64,000 nucleotides of DNA from Micromonospora sp. RP3T (GCF_003027925.1 NZ_PYPS01000001.1:1-64000), one strand, 5' to 3'; counted from the stretch's first letter, positions 51,049 through 59,886 are shown. Made by a program: numbers and translations. Notes: generated by a model not told the origin, from the letters alone.

Positions 51049-52025
51049 TGTCCGCACTCTCGGATCAGCTGGTCACGTTCGCGATCCTGACGTACCTGAT
51101 CGCGATGATCAGCCACGCCGTGGAGTTCGCGTTGGGCAACGCGCGGAAGGTGGCCGTGGCCACCCCGGCCCGCGAGCTGGTCGGCGCGGGCGTCGGCAGC
51201 ACCGGGGGGACCGTCGACGAGCCGGTCGCGCCGGTCGCACCGCCGCGTCCCGACCGTTCGGCCGCACGGGCCGCGCTCGCCGGGCGGATCGCCGCCTGGC
51301 TCACCGCGCTCGCCGCCGCGCTGCACCTGGGCGCGGTGGTCACGCGGGGCATCGCCGCCGAGCGGATGCCCTGGGGCAACATGTACGAGTTCGTACTGAC
51401 GGTCACCTGGATCGGGGTGGCCGCGTGGCTCGTGGTGCTCTGGAAGCAGCCGTCGTTGCGCCGGCTCGGGCTGTTCCTGACGCTGGTGATGGTGCTGCTG
51501 CTGGCGTTCGCCGAGCTGAAGCTCTATGTCCAGGTCGTGCCGCTGATGCCGGCGCTCCAGTCGTACTGGTTCATCATCCACGTGTCGACGATCATCTTCG
51601 CCTCGGGCATCTTCCTGCTGGGCGTGGTGCCGGCCGCCGCGTACCTGATGCGGGCCGGTTGGGAGCAGGGGCGGCGTAGCTTCCCGTACACCCTGGCCCG
51701 CCGGCTGCCGGCGGCGGCCGGGCTGGAGCGGCTGACCTTCACGACGCACGCGTTCGCGTTCCCGATCTTCACGTTCGCGGTCATCGCGGGCGCGATCTGG
51801 GCCGAGGCGGCCTGGGGTCGCGCCTGGGGCTGGGACCCGAAGGAGACCTGGGCGTTCATCTCGTGGGTGGTGTACGCCGGTTACCTGCACGCGCGGGCCA
51901 CGCCGAGTGTGAAACGCAACGTGGCCACTTGGATCGCGGTGGTGGGCTTCCTGACCATGCTGATGAACCTGTTCGGGGTCAACTTCTTCTTCACCGGCCT
52001 GCACTCGTACGCCGGGGTCAACTGA
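51048..52025 (+). CDS. ccsB: CcsB/CcsA (ResC) haem ligase subunit
   Basis: 325 residues from ATG 51048. About eight hydrophobic segments with the WWD haem-binding motif WGRAWGWDPKETWAFISW and conserved His in VSHAVEFALG-like start (ISHAVEFALG), FIIHVSTIIF and YAGYLHARA. It binds and exports haem and attaches it to apocytochrome c with ResB. Last gene of the hemL-to-ccsB operon. Confidence 0.95.
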   Translation: MSALSDQLVTFAILTYLIAMISHAVEFALGNARKVAVATPARELVGAGVGSTGGTVDEPVAPVAPPRPDRSAARAALAGRIAAWLTALAAALHLGAVVTRGIAAERMPWGNMYEFVLTVTWIGVAAWLVVLWKQPSLRRLGLFLTLVMVLLLAFAELKLYVQVVPLMPALQSYWFIIHVSTIIFASGIFLLGVVPAAAYLMRAGWEQGRRSFPYTLARRLPAAAGLERLTFTTHAFAFPIFTFAVIAGAIWAEAAWGRAWGWDPKETWAFISWVVYAGYLHARATPSVKRNVATWIAVVGFLTMLMNLFGVNFFFTGLHSYAGVN

Positions 52026-52065
52026 CGCGGGGCCGCGGCCGGCCGGGGGTGCCGACCGCGGCGGT

Positions 52066-53397
52066 CTAGCGTCCCGCCTCGTCCAGTTGGCGTCGGATGA
52101 GTCGTTCGGTGGCGGTGGCCCCGGTGGGTTGCAGCCCGGTGCCGGTGCCCTGTTCGGTGACGTCGATGGTGACGGCGATCCGGTCGGTGCCCGCGATGAT
52201 CATTTCGAAGATCTTGTTGAAGTGGACCGGGACGTCCTGTCCGTCCTCTCCCTTGATCACGAGCTGGCTACCCTCGGTCGCCCCGTGCAGTTGCCGCATC
52301 CGCAGGCCGGTGATGTCGCGGTAGCGGAAGTCGAACGCGTCGGTGTTCGACACGATGCAGCGGATGAAGTCCCACTCGCAGGAGAACACCGAGATCCGGC
52401 TCTGCCCCAGGAGCAGGATGACGATCTTGTAGCGCGAGAAGCGCAGCACACCGTCCTGGCCGCGCGCCTGCTGGGTGGGGGACGCCGGCCCGATGACGAG
52501 CTGCGGCTCGCAGACGAGATCGTCCAGGGCGGTGTCCAGGTGCCGCAGCGCGTGGTCCCTGATGCCGAACTTGTCGAAGTACAGCCAGAGGTCCATCTGC
52601 TCGTCGGTCGGCCTGGGCTGCGACGCGGCCAGGTCGCGTTGGTAGGCCGACGTCAACGACGTGTACTCCTGGAAGCCCTTGACCAGCATGACCGCGCCGC
52701 CGATGCCGAGCGGCACCGCCAGGCAGCACAGCACCGTCTCCTTCAACGCGATCAGCAGCAGGATCAGGCCCAGCCCGGCCAGCACCCCACCGATGATCAT
52801 CATCGTCTTGGCGGTGCCGAGTAGTGGTGGCTTCGGGATACGGATGAAGTAGCGGTGCACGTTCGGCCGGCGCGCCTCGATCCCGGCCCGGGCCACCGCC
52901 AGCGTGGCCTGCCAGAGCGGGTCCTCCCGGCTCTCCGTGAAGGGGGTGATCTCGGCGGCGTGCACCGGGGCCACCGCGCCGAGACCGGCCTGGAGTTCCT
53001 CCACGCTCGGCCCGTGGTCGATGCGGTCGGCGTAGTGGTCCCGTTTGAGCGCGATCCAGAGCGCGCGGACGTGGGCGGCGGTCGGCTCGATCTGGAGGGC
53101 CCGACCGAGGTGTTCGTCCACCTGGTCCATGGTCCGTTGGGCACCGCTTCCCATCCGGCTGGGCTTGCGACCGCCGAGCAGTGCGAGCGCCAGATAATAG
53201 TGCGGGTCCGCGCCGGCCGCGCCCTTGGCGATCGCCTCGGTGAAGAACTCGACCGCCTTCGGGTAGAGCCCTTCCGCAATGGCACGCCGGCCGTAGCCCA
53301 TCAACTCGTCCGGGCTCGTGGTCATGCCGGCGATGACCGTTTCGGCGTTGATCTGCGCGCCGAAGACCCGTTGGTTGCGCTGGTCGTAGCCGGCCAT
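52066..53397 (-). CDS. TPR-like membrane protein, second gene of a pair
   Basis: 443 residues from ATG 53397. The N-terminus MAGYDQRNQRVFGAQINAET resembles that of the upstream gene. Residues 30-190 are helical and TPR-like (LMGYGRRAIAEGLYPKAVEFFTEAIAKG, HYYLALALLGGRKPS); two membrane helices lie around residues 205-255 (IIGGVLAGLGLILLLIALKETVLCCLAVPLGIGGAVMLV in two parts); the C-terminal 170 residues look beta-rich, PH-like (YKIVILLLGQSRISVFSCEWDFI, ITGLRMRQLHGATEG). Function unknown. It starts within the stop of the preceding gene. Confidence 0.8.
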   Translation of the reverse strand: MAGYDQRNQRVFGAQINAETVIAGMTTSPDELMGYGRRAIAEGLYPKAVEFFTEAIAKGAAGADPHYYLALALLGGRKPSRMGSGAQRTMDQVDEHLGRALQIEPTAAHVRALWIALKRDHYADRIDHGPSVEELQAGLGAVAPVHAAEITPFTESREDPLWQATLAVARAGIEARRPNVHRYFIRIPKPPLLGTAKTMMIIGGVLAGLGLILLLIALKETVLCCLAVPLGIGGAVMLVKGFQEYTSLTSAYQRDLAASQPRPTDEQMDLWLYFDKFGIRDHALRHLDTALDDLVCEPQLVIGPASPTQQARGQDGVLRFSRYKIVILLLGQSRISVFSCEWDFIRCIVSNTDAFDFRYRDITGLRMRQLHGATEGSQLVIKGEDGQDVPVHFNKIFEMIIAGTDRIAVTIDVTEQGTGTGLQPTGATATERLIRRQLDEAGR

Positions 53398-53762
53398 CAG
53401 GAGATCCCGCCGAGCGCGTTCCACACGGTCACCAACGCGGCGCCGATGGCCGCCACGGGCGCCGCGACCTGAAGCGCCTCGGTGGCCCGGCGGACCCGGG
53501 TCGACGCTTCCGCCCGGTCGTCGCGGGCGATGCTCGCGGCGGCGACCCGCAGCTCCTCGCTGATCGCCGCGCCGGCCGACGGGGCGATGACGCCACGCTC
53601 GATCGCCTGCGCGACGGCGGCGCGGACGGCGTCGAGCCGGTGGAGGAGCGTGGTCGGGTCGTCGTCCGGCAGGCCGGTGAACGTGGCGTCGCTCAGGTCG
53701 ATCCGGTCGGCGTTGAATTGGTTGCCACGCACGGTCTGGTGTTTCTGGTCGAATGTTGCCAT
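53397..53762 (-). CDS. small protein with DQxxQxVxGxQxNA N-terminus, first gene of a pair
   Basis: 121 residues from ATG 53762. It starts MATFDQKHQTVRGNQFNADR, followed by a helical central part (LLHRLDAVRAAVAQAIERGVI, AAISEELRVAAASIARDDRAEA) and a hydrophobic C-terminal helix (VAAPVAAIGAALVTVWNALGG). The start motif recurs in the next protein, with which it overlaps by four bases. Similar N-terminal strands are known to me from proteins of conflict or signalling systems, but the function here is open. Confidence 0.7.
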   Translation of the reverse strand: MATFDQKHQTVRGNQFNADRIDLSDATFTGLPDDDPTTLLHRLDAVRAAVAQAIERGVIAPSAGAAISEELRVAAASIARDDRAEASTRVRRATEALQVAAPVAAIGAALVTVWNALGGIS

Positions 53763-54160
53763 GGCCGTTGTCACCCACCAATTCGCGAAAGAATTGTTTC
53801 GGTGAACTGACCGAACCATTCGCCGAGGGGGCATCGCAACGTCGGAAAACTTACTTGCCCGACGGCGACTGTCCGCAGTGGTACGAACTGTGCAGGTGGC
53901 TCGGTCCAGACGGGTGACGCGTTTCCCGGGAATTCGTGTTGGCGGGTCCGAACAGGCAATGCGGAAACGGGCTGCCGGGGGGCGTGTCGTGGCCCCGTCG
54001 GGGTGCCCGGACTGCCGAACGTGCGCGGAGACGGGCCGTTCGGTCTTCGGCCGTCCGGCCGATCACCGTTCAGGGGTCTTGACGGCGGCGGCTCCTCCGG
54101 GGCGCGCACCGCCACGTCCCTCGCCGACCGGGGCGCGGCATCGACTTGGGCGCGGCATCG
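53763..54160. other. gap between the paired genes and a secreted-protein gene
   Basis: About 400 bases without a supported gene. The first 80 bases are AT-richer (AATTCGCGAAAGAATTG around 53780) and probably hold the promoter of the minus-strand pair. A direct repeat GGGCGCGGCATCGAC occurs at about 54130 and 54148. The rest shows only short overlapping frames. Confidence 0.4.
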
Positions 54161-54190
54161 ACCGCCGGGAGTCGGGCGACTCCCGGCGGT
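54161..54190 (-). terminator. perfect hairpin after the secreted-protein gene
   Basis: ACCGCCGGGAGTCG (54161-54174) and CGACTCCCGGCGGT (54177-54190) pair perfectly around two bases, 15 bases beyond the stop of the minus-strand gene at 54206. Likely terminator. Confidence 0.75.
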
Positions 54191-54205
54191 CGCGTCGTCG
54201 CCCGG

Positions 54206-55552
54206 TCAGCCGATGACGACCGGGGCGGTGTCGTTCGTCGGGTCGTCGTCGGGCCGGGGGTAGCTGTAGGGCACGGCTACCGAGCCTGGCGCGCCCAACG
54301 GGCCGTCGATCCGCAGGTCCACGTCGACCAGGAAGGCGTCACCGGCCGGGAAGACCGCGTCCGGCAGCGTGCAGAACCAGGCGATCGGCGCGCCCGGGTC
54401 CTCCTCGTCGCCGTAGCCCGAACAGTGCTCCGGCGCGTTCGTCACCACCGTCCCGGCCGGTGGGGTGAACGTGAAGTGGGCGGCGTCGCCGCCGGAGACG
54501 GTGCCGTCCGGCACGCCCGGCCCGTCGTTGCGCAGGCCGACCCGGACCCGCACCGTGTCGCCGGTCGCCCCGGCGGCCCTCGCGCCGAGCGCGACCACGT
54601 CGAACGCCCCGCGGACGGCGCGGAGATAGAACTGACCGGAGGCGTACTGCTGATCCGGGCCGAGCACGTCGACCGTGCCGCCGACCGGACGCAGCCGCAG
54701 CGCCGCGTCCGCCGGGCGACGCCGCAGCACCACGCCCTCGGGCAGCGGACCGGCGGTGGCCTCGGGCGCCACGGTCTGCACGATGCGTTTGTCGCCGACC
54801 GCGGCGGGGCCGACAGTGGTCGGGAGACCACCGGGCACCTCGTAGCGCCGGCCCGGCGTCAGCTCGCGGCCGAAGTGGCAGACCACGACGGTGCTGAGTT
54901 GGCCACCCGTGCCGTACCGGCAGTTGCGGAACGCCGCCGGCTCCAGCCCCACCGGGAAGCGGAACGTGGCCCGCAGGCCGGTCACCGGCTGGTCGCCGGC
55001 GCTGACCAGGGTCACCGGCACGGCCAGCCGGTCGCCGGTGCCGGCGCCTTCCACGTATGCGTCGACCAGGTCGACGGCGTCGGGCCCGGTGCGCACCGTG
55101 ACGGCCGCCTGCTGGGCCTCGCCGTCGACGCCGTCGGCCAGCGTCGCCCAGGCGATCGTGCCGGCGGCGCCGTCGACCGCACCGGCCACCGTGCGGAGCA
55201 CGATCGGGACGGTGCCGGTCACGCCGCCGAACTCGTCGGTGGTGGCGTCGGCGGGCATCGGGCAGGTCGCCACCGCGCCCACCCGGTCGCAGCCGGCCGG
55301 GAACGTGGCGGTGGCGACGTCGGCGAGGCCGCTCACGTCGATGCGGACGCGCGGGTGCGTCGCGTCGGCGTCGCTGCTGAGCGAGAAGGCGGCGGTGCGG
55401 GCGGGTGCGCCCGGACCGCCGAGGGTGGTGTCGCCGAGCCAGCCGCCGACCCAGCCGGGACCGGGGTCGGCGGTGGCCGGGGCCGGCAGCGCCGCGACCA
55501 CCCCGAGCGTGGCCAGCGCCGCCGCGCCGGCCGAAACGCGCAGACGTCTCAT
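54206..55552 (-). CDS. secreted protein with Ig-like/DUF11-type repeats
   Basis: 448 residues from ATG 55552. Signal peptide MRRLRVSAGAAALATLGVVAALPAPATA with cleavage near residue 28. The rest is a run of beta-sandwich modules: AAFSLSSDADATHPRVRIDVSGL, VPVTLVSAGDQPVTGLRATFRFPVGLEP and TVRVRVGLRNDGPGVPDGTVSGGDAAHFTFTPPAGT, the last like DUF11/CARDB domains. Cys pairs (FPAGCDRVGAVATCP, NAPEHCSGY...WFCTLP) may form disulfides. No sortase motif, so it is probably released or loosely wall-bound. Function unknown. Confidence 0.8.
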   Translation of the reverse strand: MRRLRVSAGAAALATLGVVAALPAPATADPGPGWVGGWLGDTTLGGPGAPARTAAFSLSSDADATHPRVRIDVSGLADVATATFPAGCDRVGAVATCPMPADATTDEFGGVTGTVPIVLRTVAGAVDGAAGTIAWATLADGVDGEAQQAAVTVRTGPDAVDLVDAYVEGAGTGDRLAVPVTLVSAGDQPVTGLRATFRFPVGLEPAAFRNCRYGTGGQLSTVVVCHFGRELTPGRRYEVPGGLPTTVGPAAVGDKRIVQTVAPEATAGPLPEGVVLRRRPADAALRLRPVGGTVDVLGPDQQYASGQFYLRAVRGAFDVVALGARAAGATGDTVRVRVGLRNDGPGVPDGTVSGGDAAHFTFTPPAGTVVTNAPEHCSGYGDEEDPGAPIAWFCTLPDAVFPAGDAFLVDVDLRIDGPLGAPGSVAVPYSYPRPDDDPTNDTAPVVIG

Positions 55553-55628
55553 CGAACTCCTTGCGGACGGGGACGCCGGCCCGAGCGGGCCGGCGTCCGC
55601 GATCCTATGAGGAGGGTGTGACGCCGAC

Positions 55629-56990
55629 TCAGTGGCAGCTGTCGACGCCCGAGTCGGTGAAGGTTCCGCCGGTCACCGGTAGGAACTGCCACGTGTAGGC
55701 GTTCGGGGAGAGCGTCAGCTTGAGCACTCCGAACGTGTTCCCGTTCTTTGCCTGGCTGTTCGCGGCCGGCTCGGGGAACGTCTTCATCAGCGGCCGGCCG
55801 CCGGTGCCGACCACGAACTCCCGGATGCCGCGGGTCGGGTCGGCCACGCCGGACGGGTTCTGCGGGGCGAACCGCTCGTACTGGTGGTTGTGGCCGTTGA
55901 TGACGATCTCGGCGCCCGCGTCGTAGAGCGCCTGGAACAGCGGGCGTACGTTCGACGACGTCCGGCCGCCGGAACTGAACAACGGGTGGTGGTACTGGGC
56001 CAGCGTGCAGCGGTTCGGGTGTGCGGCCAGGTCCGCGCGCAGCCATTTCTCCTGGGGCGAGCCGGCCTGGCAGCCGCCCACGTGGGAGCAGTTGGTGTTC
56101 AGCACGATGATGTGCCAGCCGGCCTTGTCGAAGGAGTAGTAGCCCTTGCCGGGTGGCAGGACCGGGCCGAAGTAGTCGAACGTGGGCTTGGCGTTGGCGG
56201 TGAGGTAGTCGTGGTTGCCGAGGATGGGTTTCGTGCGGCTCTTGAACTGCCCCCAGGTCGGGTCGTAGCAGTCGGCGAGTTGCGCCGCCGTACCGCTGTC
56301 GGTCAGGTCGCCGCCGGCCATCACGGTGCCGGGCTCGCGGGCGATGATCTGCGCGGTCTGCGCGGCGCCGGTGGTGCTGCACGCCGAGATGTCACCAGCG
56401 TTGAGCAGCACGTTGTCCCCGGTCGGCGGTGGGCCGGTGGTGACGATCAGCATCGGCGCGTACGTGCCGGACTCCCGGCTGTCGTAGAACGCGCCGTCCG
56501 GGTTGGTGGAGGACAGCGAGAACGCCACCTCGCCGTTGCCGGTGACGGCGTCGGTGACGTCCAGCTCGTACCAGGTGTTGCTCCGGACCGTGCCGAGCGA
56601 GCCGAGCGGGCCGCCGACGGACGCCGGCCGGTTGGCGTAGGTCAGCGTGCTCTCCGACCAGGACGTGCCGACCTTCTGCGCGGTGCCGCCGTTGGGGCTG
56701 GGGGCGTTCGCGGTGTTCCGGACGTGCAGCCGCAGGCGGGCGCTGGAGACCGGGTCGGTCAGGCGGGTGACGGTGAACTGGAGGTAGGAGATCCGGACCG
56801 GGGCGGCGCCGACCACGAGGGAGTTGGTGCTGTTGAAGTTGGCGTTCGGGCTGGACGAGCTGACGTAGCTGTCCTGGGTGGGGGCGAACGGGATCGTGGT
56901 GGTGGCGGCCGAGGCCGGGGGCGCGCCGGCGAGCAGCGCGGCGGTGAGGGCCGACGCGGCCAGCCCGGCCTGGAGAGCGAGCCTTTTCAT
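55629..56990 (-). CDS. secreted DNRLRE (CBM96-like) plus metallophosphoesterase protein
   Basis: 453 residues from ATG 56990 with GGAGATC upstream. Signal peptide MKRLALQAGLAASALTAALLAGAPPASA. Residues 30-165 are a DNRLRE domain (TIPFAPTQDSYVSSSSPNANF, WYELDVTDAVTG). Residues 185-440 are a calcineurin-like phosphoesterase with GDI, GGDLTDSG, GNHDY, HHPLFSSGG and NGHNHQYERF, all metal ligands present. Likely an extracellular phosphatase or phosphodiesterase; substrate unknown. It stands alone between two secreted-protein genes. Confidence 0.9.
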   Translation of the reverse strand: MKRLALQAGLAASALTAALLAGAPPASAATTTIPFAPTQDSYVSSSSPNANFNSTNSLVVGAAPVRISYLQFTVTRLTDPVSSARLRLHVRNTANAPSPNGGTAQKVGTSWSESTLTYANRPASVGGPLGSLGTVRSNTWYELDVTDAVTGNGEVAFSLSSTNPDGAFYDSRESGTYAPMLIVTTGPPPTGDNVLLNAGDISACSTTGAAQTAQIIAREPGTVMAGGDLTDSGTAAQLADCYDPTWGQFKSRTKPILGNHDYLTANAKPTFDYFGPVLPPGKGYYSFDKAGWHIIVLNTNCSHVGGCQAGSPQEKWLRADLAAHPNRCTLAQYHHPLFSSGGRTSSNVRPLFQALYDAGAEIVINGHNHQYERFAPQNPSGVADPTRGIREFVVGTGGRPLMKTFPEPAANSQAKNGNTFGVLKLTLSPNAYTWQFLPVTGGTFTDSGVDSCH

Positions 56991-57139
56991 GGGATCTCCG
57001 ATTTCCACGGCCGTTCGCTCGTGCCCGTCCGGGCGGACCGGCCGCCTCGTTGCGGGAACCCAGTTGACGTGGGGGCGCGTGACGCGGCCGTCACCGACGG
57101 CGAAAGGGCGGTGACGGCGGCGGTCGGAGGTGAGGACGC

Positions 57140-57340
57140 CTACGAGGCGGTGACGCGGCGGCTCAGCAGCTCGTCGATCCGACGGGTGATCTGGTAGGCC
57201 ACCTCGGGCAGGTCGGCCAGGTCGAGGCGGTCGGCCCGGAGCGCGAACTGGGCGTGCAGCTCGCGGGCCACCGCGTCGCGGATCTCGGTCTGGAGCGGGC
57301 TGAGCCCGTCAGGATCGCCCACCACGTACGCGTCGTCCAT
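57140..57340 (-). CDS. small helical protein of unknown function
   Basis: 66 residues from ATG 57340. Sequence MDDAYVVGDPDGLSPLQTEIRDAVARELHAQFALRADRLDLADLPEVAYQITRRIDELLS (shown by parts: LQTEIRDAVARELHAQF, DLADLPEVAYQITRRID) is acidic and helical. The longer frame to 57379 starts in the promoter region of the pectate lyase and is not favoured. No family recognised. It is divergent from the pectate lyase gene. Confidence 0.5.
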   Translation of the reverse strand: MDDAYVVGDPDGLSPLQTEIRDAVARELHAQFALRADRLDLADLPEVAYQITRRIDELLSRRVTAS

Positions 57341-57401
57341 CCGCCCATGATGACGGACGTGTTGCCCTTGCGTAAACATCGATAAATGTCTATGGTTTGC
57401 C

Positions 57402-57415
57402 AGAAAGCGCTTTCT
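57402..57415. promoter_or_regulatory. LacI-type operator upstream of pectate lyase
   Basis: AGAAAGCGCTTTCT is a perfect 14-bp palindrome with the central CG of LacI/GalR-family operators. It lies 35 bases before the ATG of the pectate lyase gene and probably mediates carbon-source repression by a regulator encoded elsewhere. Confidence 0.7.
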
Positions 57416-57450
57416 AACTCAGAGTACACACGCGTGAAAGGTGAAACCGG

Positions 57451-58662
57451 ATGAGACGCAAAGTCGCCACTCGGTGGCTGACCGGCGGTGTCGCTGCGGT
57501 CGCGGGCGCCGTCGTCGCGCTGGCGTTGCAGGTCCCCAGCGCGTCGGCCGCCACGAACCTGAGCCTCGGCGCCGGCGCTGACGGCTCCAGCAAGGCTGAT
57601 GGCACCAGCTACGGCAACGTCATCGACGGCAACGCCGGCACCTACTGGTCGCCGAGCGGCTCGACCGGCACGGTCTCGGTCAAGTGGGGCAGCGCCACCA
57701 CGGTGTCCTCGGCCGTCATCGTGCAGGCCTCGGGCGGCGGCTCGATCAGCGGCTGGCAACTCAAGAACTACGACACGGGCTCCGTCCTGGCCAGCGGCGG
57801 CAGCGCCCCGAGCGTCATCACCTTCTCCTCGACGTCGCTGAAGAAGATCTCCTTCGTCATCACCAGCGCGTCCGGCACCCCGCGGATCGCCGAGTTCGAG
57901 ACGTACGCCAGCGGCGGGTCGACCCCGACCACCAGCCCGACCAGTGGTCCCACCAGCGGTCCGACGTCCGGCCCGACCGGCAACCCGGGTACGCCGACAG
58001 GTGCGTGGCCGTCGTCGGCCGGCTCGGTGAACATCTCGAGCACGGTCAACGTCTCCGGCACCTTCGACGGCGGGATGAAGACCTACTGTTGCATGGGTGA
58101 CGGTGGGCAGGGCGAGTCGCAGGACCCGATGTTCAAGATCGCCAACGGGGGCACGCTCCAGAACGTCATCCTCGGTTCGCCCGCCGGTGACGGCGTGCAC
58201 TGCGAGGGCACCTGCACGATCCGCAACGTGTGGTGGAACGACATCGGGGAGGACGCCGCCACCTTCAAGCAGACCAACGGCGGTACGTCCTACGTCATCG
58301 GTGGCGGCGCGCGCAGTGGCAGCGACAAGACCTTCCAGCACAACGGCAACGGCACCGTCAGCATCTCCGGCTTCTACCTCAAGGGGACCGGCAAGCTGTA
58401 CCGCGCCTGTGGCAACTGCTCCACCTCGTACACCCGCCACGTGCGTGTCGACAACGTCCTCGTCGACGACATCGACATGCTCGCCGGCATCAACAGCAAC
58501 TGGAACGACACCGCGACGATCACTCGCGTGGTCGTGATCGGCTCGGCGGTCATCTGCGGCAAGTACAAGGGTGTGGCCAAGGGCAGCGAGCCGAGCTACC
58601 TCGGTGAGGGCTGGAACGACGCCAACTGCAAGGTCAACAGAAGTGACGTCATCTTCCGGTAG
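57451..58662 (+). CDS. secreted pectate lyase (PL3) with carbohydrate-binding module
   Basis: 403 residues from ATG 57451. Signal peptide to about Ala33 (VVALALQVPSASA). Residues 34-152 resemble an F5/8-type (CBM32-like) module (NVIDGNAGTYWSPSGSTGTVSV). A Thr/Pro/Gly linker (residues about 155-185) leads to a PL3 domain with GDGVHCEGTCTIRNVWWNDIGEDAATFK, FYLKGTGKLYRACGNC and YTRHVRVDNVLVDDI; the Asp/Glu Ca sites and catalytic Lys/Arg region are present. It degrades pectin outside the cell. A perfect hairpin terminator follows. Confidence 0.92.
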   Translation: MRRKVATRWLTGGVAAVAGAVVALALQVPSASAATNLSLGAGADGSSKADGTSYGNVIDGNAGTYWSPSGSTGTVSVKWGSATTVSSAVIVQASGGGSISGWQLKNYDTGSVLASGGSAPSVITFSSTSLKKISFVITSASGTPRIAEFETYASGGSTPTTSPTSGPTSGPTSGPTGNPGTPTGAWPSSAGSVNISSTVNVSGTFDGGMKTYCCMGDGGQGESQDPMFKIANGGTLQNVILGSPAGDGVHCEGTCTIRNVWWNDIGEDAATFKQTNGGTSYVIGGGARSGSDKTFQHNGNGTVSISGFYLKGTGKLYRACGNCSTSYTRHVRVDNVLVDDIDMLAGINSNWNDTATITRVVVIGSAVICGKYKGVAKGSEPSYLGEGWNDANCKVNRSDVIFR

Positions 58663-58675
58663 TGGTGTTCGGACA

Positions 58676-58703
58676 GGGGCACCCGACGTCGGTCGGGTGC
58701 CCC
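58676..58703 (+). terminator. rho-independent terminator after pectate lyase
   Basis: GGGGCACCCGAC (58676-58687), loop GTCG, GTCGGGTGCCCC (58692-58703), then TTT. Perfect 12-bp stem; it lies between convergent genes and may also serve the MarR gene on the other strand. Confidence 0.9.
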
Positions 58704-58714
58704 TTTCGTGTCCG

Positions 58715-59185
58715 TCACCCGCCGAACCAGCCCGGCACGTCGAGGCGGAACACGTCGGCGGGGACCATCCGGCGCAGGTCGTCCTCGATGGCGGCGACCC
58801 GGTCCGCGCCGAGCGTGGCCGCCCACCTGTCGCGCAGCGCGTCGAAGACGACCGCCGAGCGGCGTAACCCGTCGTGGCCCCGGGCGGTCATCCGGACCAG
58901 TTTCCGGCGCGCGTCGGCGGGGTCGTCCACCCGTTCCAGGTAGCCGAGCGCGACCAGCCGGTCCACCGTCTTGCCGGCGGCCTGCTTGGAGACGCCGAGG
59001 CGCTGCCCGAGGTCGGAGGCGGTGGTGCCGGTCGGTCCGACGGCCTGGAGGACGAAGCCGTGGGCCGGGCGCAGCTCGGGGTGCCCGTGCCGGGCCAGCT
59101 CGGCGTGCAGGTCGTCGACGAGCGTACGGAAGCCGGCCAGCAGGAGCAGCGGCAGCGCGAAGCCGGGGCGGTCAGGCGTTGCCAT
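58715..59185 (-). CDS. MarR-family regulator
   Basis: 156 residues from ATG 59185; TTG 59194 is a less likely start. Winged helix with TTASDLGQRLGVSKQAAGKTVDRLVALGYLERVDDPADARRKLVRMTARGHDGLRR (shown by parts), and flanking dimerisation helices. It is divergent from an AhpD-like gene, with a palindrome between. Such pairs usually respond to oxidants or phenolic compounds; the inducer here is unknown. Confidence 0.9.
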   Translation of the reverse strand: MATPDRPGFALPLLLLAGFRTLVDDLHAELARHGHPELRPAHGFVLQAVGPTGTTASDLGQRLGVSKQAAGKTVDRLVALGYLERVDDPADARRKLVRMTARGHDGLRRSAVVFDALRDRWAATLGADRVAAIEDDLRRMVPADVFRLDVPGWFGG

Positions 59186-59207
59186 GTTCGACAACCTGGT
59201 TTACGGT

Positions 59208-59236
59208 TTGGTCAACCACGTTGACTATCTTACGAG
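59208..59236 (+). promoter_or_regulatory. promoter and MarR operator of the AhpD-like gene
   Basis: GTCAAC-CAC-GTTGAC (59211-59225) is a perfect 6-3-6 palindrome. TTGGTC (59208-59213) and TACGAG (59231-59236) with 17-base spacing make a weak promoter around it, so MarR binding would block RNA polymerase. Confidence 0.6.
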
Positions 59237-59248
59237 AAGGGACCCCTG

Positions 59249-59803
59249 ATGTCCCGCTTCACCGCGTACCAACCCGACACCGCACCGGCCGCCGCCCGCC
59301 CGGTCATGGCCGGCGTCCACCGCAAGCTGGGCCACCTGCCCGCCGCCGTCGGCCTGATGGCCGGCTCGCCCGAGCTGCTCAAGGGCTTCCTCGCAGCCAA
59401 CGCCGCCTTCGAGGCCACCGACCTCGACCCGGTCGCCCGGGAGGTGGTCGTGCTGACGGTCGCCACCCGCAACGCGTGCCACCTCTGCGTGGCCATGCAC
59501 ACCGCCACGCTCACCCGGCAGGACGCCGCGCCCGAGCTGATCGACGCGCTGCGAACCGGCGGCGTGCTGCCCGAGCCCCGGCTGGAGGCGCTGCGCCGGT
59601 TCACCGTCGCCGTGCTCGACCACCGGGGCGCGGTCGGAGACGCCGAGCTGGACGCGTTCCTGGCCGCCGGCTGGCAGCCACGGCACGCGCTGGACGTCGT
59701 GCTCGGCGTCGGGACATACACCATCTCGACGTTCGCGAACCGGCTCACCGCCGCGCCGCTCGACAAACCCCTGAGCGCGTACGCCTGGGAGCCGGCCGCC
59801 TGA
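59249..59803 (+). CDS. carboxymuconolactone decarboxylase-family (AhpD-like) protein
   Basis: 184 residues from ATG 59249. The CMD core has PVAREVVVLTVATRNACHLCVAMHTATL with the redox pair CHLC and the following His, as in AhpD-type peroxidases; a second helical repeat (LEALRRFTVAVLDHRGAVGDAELDAFLAAGW) and GVGTYTISTFANRL complete the fold. Likely a thiol peroxidase or adaptor under the divergent MarR regulator. Confidence 0.92.
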   Translation: MSRFTAYQPDTAPAAARPVMAGVHRKLGHLPAAVGLMAGSPELLKGFLAANAAFEATDLDPVAREVVVLTVATRNACHLCVAMHTATLTRQDAAPELIDALRTGGVLPEPRLEALRRFTVAVLDHRGAVGDAELDAFLAAGWQPRHALDVVLGVGTYTISTFANRLTAAPLDKPLSAYAWEPAA

Positions 59804-59886
59804 AGCGGGCGTCGGTACGCCTGGGCGCCGGTCGCGGGCGCCGGTCGCGGGCGCCGGGCGTAAGGCGGCGGGCGTTGAGGCGGCGG

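Noticed and set aside
57341-57379. Longer start (MFTQGQHVRHHGR) for the 66-residue gene at 57140.
   Set aside because: It lies in the divergent promoter region and adds residues without ribosome site or similarity.
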